Positions 26,077 through 34,325 of a DNA stretch of 64,000 nucleotides are shown here, in pieces. The notes below the pieces were generated by a model. The model was not told the DNA's origin, did not search any database, and worked only from the letters and a program-made list of their open reading frames with translations. The stretch comes from Paraburkholderia franconis. GTDB lineage: Bacteria > Pseudomonadota > Gammaproteobacteria > Burkholderiales > Burkholderiaceae. The stretch lies in NCBI RefSeq assembly GCF_009362735.1, contig NZ_WHNP01000021.1, positions 52,366 through 116,365 on the forward strand, in the 5' to 3' direction. Numbering within the stretch: position 1 is the first letter of the stretch; each line of letters starts with the position of its first letter. The position numbers and the translations under genes are program-made.

Positions 26077-27113
26077 ATCGTCTCCCCTTCCGTAGCCAAT
26101 TGTTTGACCAGTTGCGCGGTCAGGCGTCCGTACACCGCCCGCGCGTTGTCTTCGTAGATGTGTTGCCGGTCCGCGTCGCTCAGCCATTCGATTGCATCGA
26201 TATAGCGCCGCGTGTCGTCGTAGTAGTGCCCGGTCTCGGGATCCATACCCTGAACTGCGCCTATGGTTTGCGACGCGAAAAGAATGTTCTCGACGGGAAT
26301 CACTTTCGCGAGCAGCTCGGCGCCTGGCTGATGATAGACACAGGTGTCGAAGAACACGTTCTTTAGCAGATAGTCACGCAGCAGTGGCCGCTTCATGTCC
26401 TGCGCGAGTCCGCGATAACGTCCCCAGTGGTAAGGCACGGCGCCGCCGCCATGAGGAATGATGAAGCGCAAGGTCGGGAAGTCAGCGAACAGATCGGCCG
26501 TGAACAGCTGCATGAACACCGACGTATCGCCGTTGATGTAGTGCGCGCCCGTCGCATGGAAGTTCGGGTTACACGATGATGATACGTGAATCATCGCTGG
26601 CACATCGAGTTCCACCATCGCTTCGTACAGCGGATACCACGAGCGGTCGGTCAGCGGCGGGCCCGACCAGCGACCGCCCGACGAGTCCGGATTCAGATTG
26701 CAGCCGACAAACCCCAGCTCCTGCACGCAGCGACGCAGTTCCGCAATGCTGTTCGCGGGCGTTACGCCGGGTGCTTGCGGCAACTGGCATACGCCGATGA
26801 AATGGCGCGGAAATAACGTGCAAACGCGATGCACGAGATCGTTGCATTCGCTGGACCAGACGGCATTCGCTTCGGCACCGGCGAGATGATGGCCCATGCC
26901 TGCCGCGCGCGGTGAGAAGATCGTGAGGTCTGTGCCGCGCTCAAGCTGGATGCGCCGCTGGCCCGTTTCGATGCTTTCGCGGATTTCGTCGTCGGCGATG
27001 ACGGGACGCGGCGGCACGGTCGTGCCGTCTTGGAGCGCGGCGACCTGCTTTGCGCGCCAGGCTTCGTGTTGCGGCGGCGACGTCGTGTAATGGCCGTGGC
27101 AATCGATGATCAT
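26073..27113 (-). CDS. Amidohydrolase family protein, LigJ-like
   Basis: A 346-residue metal-dependent hydrolase of the amidohydrolase superfamily, close in layout to 4-oxalomesaconate hydratase (LigJ type). The start MIIDCHGHYTTSPPQHEAW gives the metal-binding HxH, PAMIHVSSSCNP and RFIIPHGGGAVPYHWGRYRG supply further histidines, and the end EWLSDADRQHIYEDNARAVYG is typical. In the protocatechuate/gallate meta-cleavage pathway this enzyme precedes an RraA-like aldolase; exactly such a gene overlaps its stop, though broken. The MFS gene upstream is also truncated. The enzyme itself looks intact but may have lost its pathway. Confidence 0.82.
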   Translation of the reverse strand: MIIDCHGHYTTSPPQHEAWRAKQVAALQDGTTVPPRPVIADDEIRESIETGQRRIQLERGTDLTIFSPRAAGMGHHLAGAEANAVWSSECNDLVHRVCTLFPRHFIGVCQLPQAPGVTPANSIAELRRCVQELGFVGCNLNPDSSGGRWSGPPLTDRSWYPLYEAMVELDVPAMIHVSSSCNPNFHATGAHYINGDTSVFMQLFTADLFADFPTLRFIIPHGGGAVPYHWGRYRGLAQDMKRPLLRDYLLKNVFFDTCVYHQPGAELLAKVIPVENILFASQTIGAVQGMDPETGHYYDDTRRYIDAIEWLSDADRQHIYEDNARAVYGRLTAQLVKQLATEGETI

Positions 27114-27155
27114 GAAGCGAACCCTTTGAGTCTGTGCGATGAATCGAATCGTGAT

Positions 27156-28277
27156 TTAACTGCCCGTGGCGGCGTCTCCACGCGCCAGCGCCGACGATGA
27201 GTCTTCGTCCGGCGGCGCGACGCGCATGACGAGCGCGATGATCGTCGCGATCACGAGAAACGCCGCGATCGTCAGCAACGCCAGCGAGAAGTTGCCTGTC
27301 GCGCGGCGCACCAGTCCGATGCTCCACGGTCCGACCAATCCGCCGAACTGCGCGATGGTGTTGATCAGCGCGATGGTCGCCGTGCCCGCCGCGCCGTTGC
27401 GAAATGAGGACGCGAGGCTCCAGAAGAGCGGATTGCCTGCGTAGATGAAGAGCCCGGTGATGCAGAGCAGCGCGTAAGCCAGCAGCGGATTCGGCGCATA
27501 CGCACTGCCCGCGATAGCGATCGCGCTTGCTCCATAGACGAACGCGAGGTGCTTCTTGCGATCGCCCGAACGGTCCGAGCTGCGGCTGATCAGGAACGTG
27601 CCGAGCACACCGAGCAGCGGCGGCGCGGCGGACAGAAAACCGACTTCGATATTGTTCAAATGACCGAGGCTCTTGACGATCTGCGGCAGCCACAGAAAGA
27701 GCCCATAGATGCCGACCAGCGCGCAACCGAACAGGCATGCAAGGCTCCACACGCGGATATCGCCTGCGACGCGCAGCAGAGAAACATGCGTGTGGCCGCC
27801 GAGCGCCTCGCGTTCCGCGGCGAGCGTCGATTCGAGCCAGTGCTTTTCGTCGTCGGAGAGCCATGCGGCATCGGCGGGCCGCTCGGTCATGATGCGCAGC
27901 GTCAAGAGGCCCAGCAACATCGCCGGCACGCCTTCGAGGATGAACATCGATTGCCATCCGTGCAGTCCGGGCACGCCGTTCGCGTGAGTCATCAGCGTCG
28001 TCGAGATCGGGCCGCCGAGCACCGCCGAAAAGGAACCGGCAATGATGTAGCCGCCCACGGCACGCGCGCGGTAGCGTTCGGGAAACCACTTGGTCAGATA
28101 GACGGCGACCCCAGGCAGGAAGCCCGCTTCCATCACGCCCAGCAGGAAGCGAAGCACATAGAAGCTGGTGTCGTTGAAGACGAATGCCGTTGCGGCTGCG
28201 AGGGCACCCCATGTAAGCAGAATGCGCGCAATCCAGCGGCGCGCGCCGACACGATGCAGCAACAGATTGCTTGGCAC
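27156..28277 (-). pseudogene. MFS anion symporter lacking its N-terminal helices
   Basis: About 373 residues of an anion:cation symporter-type MFS carrier. It begins abruptly at VPSNLLLHRVGARRWIAR, which in intact carriers lies after helix 2 in the conserved cytoplasmic loop; roughly 75-80 residues (helices 1-2) are missing. The remaining helices are continuous, with VMEAGFLPGVAVYLTKWFPE and FGCALVGIYGLFLWLPQIV. At about 28275 the sequence turns into an oppositely oriented aldo/keto reductase fragment. The open frame begins at a GTG (28277) without a ribosome site. It precedes the LigJ-like gene and was probably its importer. Confidence 0.75.
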
Positions 28278-28843
28278 CGCGAACGCTTATTCAGACGGCA
28301 CACCCGAAGAAACCGTCGGCCGCGCGTTGAAGGAGTTCGCCAAGCGCGATGAAATTGTGCTCGCGACGAAAGTGTACTTTCCAATGAGCAATCGCGTAGA
28401 CCCGAAGAAACCCAACGGTTCCGGCCTGTCGCGCAAGGCAATTTTCCCGTCGATCGATGCGAGCCTCTCGCACCTCGGCACAGACTACCTCGACCTGTAC
28501 CAGATCCACCGCTGGGACTATGCGACGTCGATCGAAGAGACGCTGGAGGCGCTGCACGATGTGGTGAAAGCGGGCAAGGCACGCTTTATCGGCGCGTCGT
28601 CGATGTTCGCGTAATCGAAGCGGTCGCAAAAGTTGCGGCGGCGCGCGGCATTCCGCGTGCACAGGTCACACTCGCGTGGGTTACGTTACCGGCAAGGCAG
28701 GCGTGAGCGCGCCGATCGTTGGCGCATCGAAGCCGCATTATCTGGACGATGCCATTGCGGCAATCGATGTGAAGCTCACGGCGGACAAACTCGCATCGCT
28801 GGAAGCGCCGAATGTACCGCATGATGTGATGGGCTTTCAGTAA
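28276..28843 (+). pseudogene. Aldo/keto reductase remnant with several lesions
   Basis: Three separate pieces of one aldo/keto reductase are seen. Piece 1 (28276-28611) reads TANAYSDGTPEETVGRALKE, LATKVYFPMSNRVDPKK, LDLYQIHRWDYAT and ARFIGASSMFA, including the catalytic Tyr, Lys and His regions, but lacks the first 50 or so residues. At 28612 there is TAA and about 150 residues are absent before piece 2, IEAVAKVAAARGIPRAQVTL, in another frame. Near 28685 the frame changes again and piece 3, GKAGVSAPIVGASKP to the end VPHDVMGFQ, follows to the TAA at 28841. The gene is clearly dead. Confidence 0.8.
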
Positions 28844-28926
28844 GCGTCTCGAACGTCTACGCATCCTCGCGAGAGCTCATGAACTTTACTGTTGCTTTTA
28901 AATATCCCCGGCATCGATAGTTCAAT

Positions 28927-29011
28927 TGTCAGGACACGGGTTTTTATATCCTGACATGGAGCTCGTAGTAATCGACGTTTGTCCCGCGCCCCCATGCGCG
29001 GGACTTTTTTT
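28927..29011 (+). ncRNA. Candidate small RNA with two hairpins
   Basis: A perfect 8-bp inverted repeat, TGTCAGGA (28927-28934) and TCCTGACA (28949-28956), is followed 24 bases later by a strong intrinsic terminator. The block lies between the aldo/keto reductase remnant and the RcnB-like gene and codes for nothing. An A+T-rich stretch (28885-28915) upstream could hold a promoter. It may be a small RNA of 85-110 bases, or just an operator plus the reductase terminator. Confidence 0.35.
28981..29011 (+). terminator. Rho-independent terminator
   Basis: GTCCCGCG (28981-28988) pairs perfectly with CGCGGGAC (28997-29004) around an 8-base loop and is followed by seven T residues. It terminates rightward transcription, either of the aldo/keto reductase remnant or of the candidate small RNA. 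Confidence 0.85.
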
Positions 29012-29015
29012 ATGT

Positions 29016-29429
29016 TCACGTGTCGTCGCGTCGGCCCGTCCGGCATTTCCACACGCAATGGAAAAAGCGCTCGTGACCAGAGATCAGCACACTGGCAATC
29101 ACACCCGTTGCGACTGCTGCGAGCACATAGTCGCCGTTCACGCCAATCCAATGATAGCCACGCGGCGGAGCAGACAGGCCGTGCGAGTGCCAGTCATCGA
29201 CCTCATAGTTGCGATCGCGCTACTCGGCCGGCAAGCGGTCGCCCTTGTACCAGTCATTATGCGGAATCGGGCCGCCGGGCCGGCCTGCATATGCATCGTG
29301 AGGGGGCGGCGGCCGGTGTGAGCCATGACCATGATGATCCTGTCCTTGTCCGTGGGGTTGAGCGAAAACCGCCGATGACATGCCGAGCATCGAAACCATA
29401 ACGAGTGACGCAATCGCTTTCAATTTCAT
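29016..29429 (-). pseudogene. RcnB-like periplasmic protein with a nonsense mutation
   Basis: The frame starts at 29429 with GAGGGTG upstream and a signal peptide (MKLKAIASLVMVSMLGMSSA, cleavage after FAQ). A His/Gly/Pro-rich region, GQDHHGHGSHRPPPPHDAY, comes next, then DWYKGDRLPAE and a TAG stop at codon 70 (29222-29220). In the same frame the family continues directly: RDRNYEVDDWHSHGLSAPP, RGYHWIGVNGDYVLAAV, ending at 29016. The family has Tyr at the stop (EYRDRNYEVDDW), so TAC or TAT became TAG. RcnB-like proteins act in periplasmic nickel/cobalt homeostasis; the C-terminal domain is lost here unless the stop is suppressed. Confidence 0.75.
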
Positions 29430-29552
29430 GTGACACCCTCATGAAAAATGGATAATGGGAATCTAGAACTTCCCTTTGCACTGTATTAGTTGCAGATCGA
29501 GAACATCGTCAAGGAATGTTCAATGTAAGTTCGTTACGCGAATGCACTAGCG

Positions 29553-30545
29553 CTAACGACTGATCTCTAGCACAGCCTTTCCGATTTGCCGACGTTCTTC
29601 CAACGCCGCATGCGCCTCTTCAACATCGTCAAACGTATATCGCCTGTCGAGCTTCACATGCAGCGTCTCATCGAGCAGGCCCGCAAACATCTCGTCCGCG
29701 TGTCGCTGCACCGTCTCTGCATCTTGTAGATAATCCGTAAGCCGAGGACGTGTCAGATACAACGAACCCGCTTCACCCAAGTCGATCGGATCGAGATCAC
29801 TCAACGATCCGGATACCGATCCATAGTTCACGATTAAACCGCGCGTGCGCGCCGCGCGAAAACTGTCTCGCAGTGTCACCCTTCCCACCGCATCGAACAC
29901 GACGTCGACGCCAGCACCGTTCGTCGCTTCGCGAATATGGTCTGCGAATCGTCCGCCTTCATACAGCATCACATGGTCCGCGCCGAGGCGCGCCGCGATG
30001 GCTGTCTTCTCGTGCGTGCTCGCCGTTGCAAACACGGTGGCGCCAGCGCGCTTCGCCATCTGCACCAGCAATTGGCCGATGCTCCCCGACGCCGCATGAA
30101 TGACACACGTGACGCCCGGCGCAAGTTGCCCCACGCTGTAGCAAAGGTAATGCGCCGTCAAGCCCTGAAATAGCGCGGCCGCAGCCAGATCGAAAGCGAT
30201 GCCGTCGGGGATGTGCGCAACGCGCGACGCGGGCACGGCTGCGTATTCCGCGTAGCTGCCCCATGCGATGCACCACGCCACGCGATCACCCTGCTTGAAG
30301 CGATCGACTCGCGCACCCGTTTCCACGACCGTGCCAGCACCTTCCATGCCCAGCGTCACGGGCAAGCGCACGGGATAACTCCTCGACGACGCATACTTGC
30401 CCTGCCGCGTATGCACATCCATGAAATTGATGCCGGCAAACGCGACCTCGATCAGTACTTCCTCGGCCTGTGGCTTTGGCGCCGGCACGTCCTGACGCAG
30501 CAGTACTTCAGGACCGCCATAACGTTCGATACGAATTGCCTTCAT
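29553..30545 (-). CDS. NADPH:quinone oxidoreductase (zinc-free MDR family)
   Basis: A 330-residue medium-chain dehydrogenase/reductase of the quinone oxidoreductase type. Residues 1-120 form the GroES-like domain (PVTLGMEGAGTVVETG, WGSYAEYAAVPA), and the nucleotide-binding domain has HAASGSIGQLLVQMAKRAGA (about 145-165). No structural or catalytic zinc cysteines are present, as expected for QOR. GGAGG stands before the ATG at 30545. It is divergent from the PrpD-like gene at 30727, with the 26-bp GTATAC operator between them close to its own start (43-68 bases), so it is likely coregulated. The reaction is NADPH-dependent reduction of a quinone or enone. Confidence 0.9.
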   Translation of the reverse strand: MKAIRIERYGGPEVLLRQDVPAPKPQAEEVLIEVAFAGINFMDVHTRQGKYASSRSYPVRLPVTLGMEGAGTVVETGARVDRFKQGDRVAWCIAWGSYAEYAAVPASRVAHIPDGIAFDLAAAALFQGLTAHYLCYSVGQLAPGVTCVIHAASGSIGQLLVQMAKRAGATVFATASTHEKTAIAARLGADHVMLYEGGRFADHIREATNGAGVDVVFDAVGRVTLRDSFRAARTRGLIVNYGSVSGSLSDLDPIDLGEAGSLYLTRPRLTDYLQDAETVQRHADEMFAGLLDETLHVKLDRRYTFDDVEEAHAALEERRQIGKAVLEISR

Positions 30546-30587
30546 GTCGCCTCCGCGTTTCACCGGTAATCGCCACTATAGAAATGC

Positions 30588-30613
30588 GCGTACGTTAGTA
30601 TACAATGGTACTC
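30588..30613. promoter_or_regulatory. GntR-type operator, copy 2
   Basis: The 26-bp site has the form GCGTAC-N4-GTATAC-N4-GTACTC: a central perfect palindrome GTATAC flanked by arms that pair in 5 of 6 positions. It matches the site at 38936-38961 at 18 or more positions over the same length. It lies 43-68 bases upstream of the quinone oxidoreductase and 114-139 upstream of the PrpD-like gene. The GntR/FCD protein encoded at 32140 is the natural candidate to bind it. Confidence 0.7.
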
Positions 30614-30726
30614 GAGTGTTCGAAAAGCAGAAAACTGATGTGCGGACGTGTATCACGACGCAGCAGCGCCCATACCCCGAACTGTGCAAGGCCAGAACTT
30701 CGTACCACTTCTCCGACACCGCAGAC

Positions 30727-32136
30727 ATGACCACTCTCTCATACGAGTTCACCGAGCGGATTCTCGGCTGGCAAGCCGACGACGCGAAACTTGTCGACCG
30801 TTGCCGGCTGATCCTGCTCGATGGTCTGGCGGTTGCCGCAGCGGGTGCTGCGCAACCGGGGCCGATGCACATGGCGGAATTCTCGAAAGAGCATCAGCAA
30901 GCTCACGGACCTTCGACTGTCATCGGGCATGGATACTGCGCGCCTGCCGCCGTCGCGGCGCGGATCAATGGCATGTCGATGCATGTGCTCGATTTCGAAC
31001 CCATGTGGAATCCGCCGAATCACGCGGTATCGACGCTGCTGCCCGCGCTGCTCGCGCTGGCCGAACTGCGCGAGCGAGAGAGCGGCGCGCCACACGGGAA
31101 CGCGCTGCTCCGTGCGCTCGCCAAAGGCATCGAAGCTCAAGGCCGGCTGCGCATGTCGTCGGGGCAAATCGAGCCGGCGCAGCTCACGCTGCATCCGCCT
31201 GGCGTCGTGGGGCCGCTTGCTGCAGCGCTCGCATGCTCGGATCTGCTCGGCCTCGACACGGCGCATGCCACAGCGGCGCTGGGCATCGCGGCCTCGCGCA
31301 GCGGCGGCGTGCTCGCCAACATCGGCTCGCAAACGAAGGCGCTCCATTGCGGCGATGCTGCTGCACATGGGCTCGAAGCGGCTCTGCTGGCCGCGCGCGG
31401 CTTCACGGCGAGTACCGACGCACTCGCCGGACCACGCGGCTGGGGCAACGCCTATTTCGGCGCGCGCTTCGACAGCGACTGTCTGCTTGCCCCGATTGCC
31501 GTCGGACGCGCGCTCGAACCAGGTCTGTCGTGGAAGCTGTTTCCTTCGCAGTTCGCGACACACTACGCGATCACGGCCGCGCTCGATGCGCGCGCACAAA
31601 CGGATGCATTCCGCGCTGACGACGTCGAAAGCATCGAACTGCACGCTCCATCGATGTCATACATCGACCGTCCGCAGCCGCAGACAGGTCTGGACGGCAA
31701 GTTTTCGTGGCAATACACGACGTGCGTCGCGCTGCTGGACGGTCACGTCGATCCCGACTCGTTCAGCGATACGCGCCGCTTCGCGCCCGATGTCGAGGCG
31801 ATGCTCGCGCGTTTCAAGCTGAACACCGATCCATCCATCAGCGGCGCGCTCGACAGCATGTACGTCGATCTGAGCGTGCACATGAAGAACGGAACGCGGT
31901 TATACGCACGCTGCGACGCGCCATTGGGCAGCTGGAATCGTCCCGTCGGCAATGACATCGTCAGAGCAAAGGCACGCGGACTGCTGGTGGATGCCGTCGG
32001 CGAGAGCCGCGCGGATCAGGTCATCTATCTTGCGGAACGGAAAGACATACCGCTTGCGGTGCGCGACCTGATGGCCTGCTTGCCGTACATGCGCCGTTCT
32101 ATACTTGCATCACAGATTACAAAGACGAGGGACTAG
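30727..32136 (+). CDS. MmgE/PrpD family protein (paralogue 1)
   Basis: A 469-residue member of the MmgE/PrpD family (2-methylcitrate dehydratase, cis-aconitate decarboxylase and relatives). The helical domain holds DRCRLILLDGLAVAAAGAAQ, GMSMHVLDFEPMWNPPNHAV (family usually D-F-D-D here; this one has the altered DFEPMW), ALHCGDAAAHGLEAALLA, and WKLFPSQFATHYAITA. Altered residues at the acidic active-site motif suggest a changed substrate. ATG at 30727 is the first good start. It is followed after 3 bases by the GntR gene and shares the GTATAC operator region with the divergent quinone oxidoreductase. Role: dehydration, decarboxylation or isomerisation of a tricarboxylate-like acid (inference). 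Confidence 0.88.
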   Translation: MTTLSYEFTERILGWQADDAKLVDRCRLILLDGLAVAAAGAAQPGPMHMAEFSKEHQQAHGPSTVIGHGYCAPAAVAARINGMSMHVLDFEPMWNPPNHAVSTLLPALLALAELRERESGAPHGNALLRALAKGIEAQGRLRMSSGQIEPAQLTLHPPGVVGPLAAALACSDLLGLDTAHATAALGIAASRSGGVLANIGSQTKALHCGDAAAHGLEAALLAARGFTASTDALAGPRGWGNAYFGARFDSDCLLAPIAVGRALEPGLSWKLFPSQFATHYAITAALDARAQTDAFRADDVESIELHAPSMSYIDRPQPQTGLDGKFSWQYTTCVALLDGHVDPDSFSDTRRFAPDVEAMLARFKLNTDPSISGALDSMYVDLSVHMKNGTRLYARCDAPLGSWNRPVGNDIVRAKARGLLVDAVGESRADQVIYLAERKDIPLAVRDLMACLPYMRRSILASQITKTRD

Positions 32137-32139
32137 CCG

Positions 32140-32847
32140 GTGACTGCAAAGCTCAACGCGACGATCGATGAAGCCGACACGACGGCCGATTTCGGGCAAG
32201 GGTCGCTCGCCCAATATGTCTACGCCCAGTTGCGGCAAGAGATTCGCAGCCGGCAGCTCGAATCGAACGAGCGCCTGCGCGAGGCCGACATTGCGCAGCG
32301 CCTCGCCGTGAGCCGCACGCCTGTCCGCGAAGCGCTGAAGCGTCTCGAAGCGGAAGGCATGGTCCGCTTTGCGCCGCCACGCGGTTTTGTGGTCGTACAG
32401 CTGTCGCCGAAACAGGTGATGGAGCTCTACGCGATGCGCAAGGTGCTGGTCGGCGCGGCCGCACGGTTCGCCGCCGAGCAGGCCTCCGCCATCGAGATCC
32501 TCTCGATGCAGCAGGTCCTTGCGCAACTCGAGCGCGCGAAAGCGCCCGACGAGGTCGCCGCACTCAATCGACGCCTGCACGAAATCATTGTCGCCGCTGC
32601 GCATAACGAGTACTTGTACAAGACGTCGAATGTACTCATCGATGCGCTCGGCCTGCTCGGCACGACCACTTATTCGATGCCGGGCCGCATCAAGAGCGGA
32701 CTGAAAGAGAACAAGGAGATCGTCGCCTGCATCGCACGCCATGATGCGGACGGCGCGGAGAAAGCCGCTCAGGCGCACGTTGCGGCTGCAACCGAATTGC
32801 GCCTGAAAATGCTGTTCGGTAATGAGAACACGAAAGGCGGTGCGTAG
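32140..32847 (+). CDS. GntR family regulator, FCD subgroup
   Basis: A 235-residue GntR/FadR-type regulator. The winged helix covers about residues 22-85 (AQYVYAQLRQEIRSRQLES, EADIAQRLAVSRTPVREALK, RLEAEGMVRFAPPRGFVV) and the FCD ligand-binding domain follows (ELYAMRKVLVGAAARFAAE, LHEIIVAAAHNEYLY, HDADGAEKAAQAHVAAA). It starts at a GTG 3 bases after the PrpD gene stop with GAGGGA upstream. FCD regulators commonly bind palindromes with a GTATAC or TNGTNNACNA core; two such sites occur in this cluster. Its ligand is probably the acid degraded by the PrpD proteins. Confidence 0.92.
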   Translation: MTAKLNATIDEADTTADFGQGSLAQYVYAQLRQEIRSRQLESNERLREADIAQRLAVSRTPVREALKRLEAEGMVRFAPPRGFVVVQLSPKQVMELYAMRKVLVGAAARFAAEQASAIEILSMQQVLAQLERAKAPDEVAALNRRLHEIIVAAAHNEYLYKTSNVLIDALGLLGTTTYSMPGRIKSGLKENKEIVACIARHDADGAEKAAQAHVAAATELRLKMLFGNENTKGGA

Positions 32848-32904
32848 CAGAATCGCTCGATAATGCGTCGTCGAGAGAGTCCGCGTGACACCGTTCTTTT
32901 GCGG

Positions 32905-34314
32905 CTACGCTGCACGAAGCAACTGCAACATCGCGCGCACCTTGTGTTTTCCGGGCGAAAGCAACGCATCCAGCAACGCGTCCACGCGGTCGGGCGACAA
33001 CATCAGGCCCGCCGTGCCGCGAAACTTCTGCGCGATCTCACGCTCGCCCAGTGCGCGCGCTCCGCTTCCCAGATTGATCGGCACATGTTCGCTTCGTTGC
33101 GAGTCATCTCGCATTTTGATTGCGACGCGGCCCGAGAAATAACGCGGGAAATCCGCGTCGGGATCGACCGCACATCACACTTTGGCCGCGAGTTTCAGGA
33201 CGCCCGGGTCGCGCAACACGTCATCTTCGAGTTCGGCAAGGCCGAAGCGTCCGCGCAACAGGCACACCGCCACGACGAAATGCGTGCTGAACTTCGCGTC
33301 ATAGTCCGTCTTCGGCGTCATCTTCGCGACGGCCGGTTCGGCGACGATTGGCATCGTCGGCGCGGGCAACAGGCAGATGATCTCCTCGATGTCGTCCATC
33401 TTCATCTGCGCATCGTGCAGACGCAGTGCCGCTTCCGCGCATCCGTGAATGAAATGACACACAGGATACGGCTTGATCGCGGTGCCGAACATCGTCCACT
33501 CATCGCCGAGTCCCTTGCCGATCGACTCCAGGTCGATCGCGCCCGCATGCTCTTGCAGATGCGATTCGAACAGTCCGAAGCGGCCTTCGCACGGACGCGA
33601 CGGCCCTGCAAAACCGTTCACAGCAAGTTGCGCTGCCGTGATCCCGGCCAGCGCGCCCCAGCCCGGATGCATTCGCTTGGTCCATGCGCCCTCTTCGAGG
33701 AACACCTGAACGCCCGCCGCCGTGCTCGCCGCAATGCCCTGCGCCGCGACGAGTTGAGAGGTATCGAGCTTCATCAGCTTGCCCGCGACGATCGCCGAGC
33801 TGAAGTGCGCAACGATCCCCGTTGCGTGAAAGCCCACGTGATGGAAGCCGCCCTTTACGGCAACGCCAAGACGTATCGCCACCTCCATGCCCGCAACGTA
33901 AGCCGCGAGCATGTCGTCCCAGTCGGCGTCGATTGCTTCGCCCACCGCGAGCGCCGCTGGCAGACAGGCGACGGTCGGATGCACGATCGCAAGCGGATGC
34001 GTGTCGTCGAAATCGAGGCCGTGCATCAGAAAGCCATTCGACAACGCGGCATCGCGAGGCGCAAGCGGCGACGTGCTGCCGATCACCGTCGCATCGCCCG
34101 CCGATCCCGCCGCTGCAAAGCCGCGCAACGCGGGTGCTGCGAACGCAAAGCGCTGCGACGCGAACGCGAGTCCGATCGCATCGATGATGTGATGCGTCGC
34201 CTTGCGGCGCAACTCAGCGGGAAGCGCAGATGGTTGAAGCGCGCATGCAAACTCTGCAAACCTGCGCGCGATGACGGGCTGGTTGGCCTGGCTGGGCTGA
34301 TCGATATCGATCAT
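32905..34314 (-). pseudogene. MmgE/PrpD family protein (paralogue 2), nonsense mutation
   Basis: The frame from ATG 34314 (AGAGGA upstream) gives a normal MmgE/PrpD N-terminus: HHIIDAIGLAFASQRF, FLMHGLDFDDTHPLAIVHPT with the DFDD motif, and HVGFHATGIVAHFSSAIVAG. TGA occurs as codon 380 (33177-33175). In the same frame the family continues without gap: CAVDPDADFPRYFSGRVAIK, MRDDSQRSEHVPINLGS, ending AMLQLLRAA at 32905. Restored length is 469 residues, as in paralogue 1. CGA to TGA (Arg to stop) is the simplest cause. The helical domain is complete but the C-terminal alpha/beta domain is cut. It is the last gene of the tcuA operon. Confidence 0.8.
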
Positions 34315-34325
34315 CGAATGTCCTC

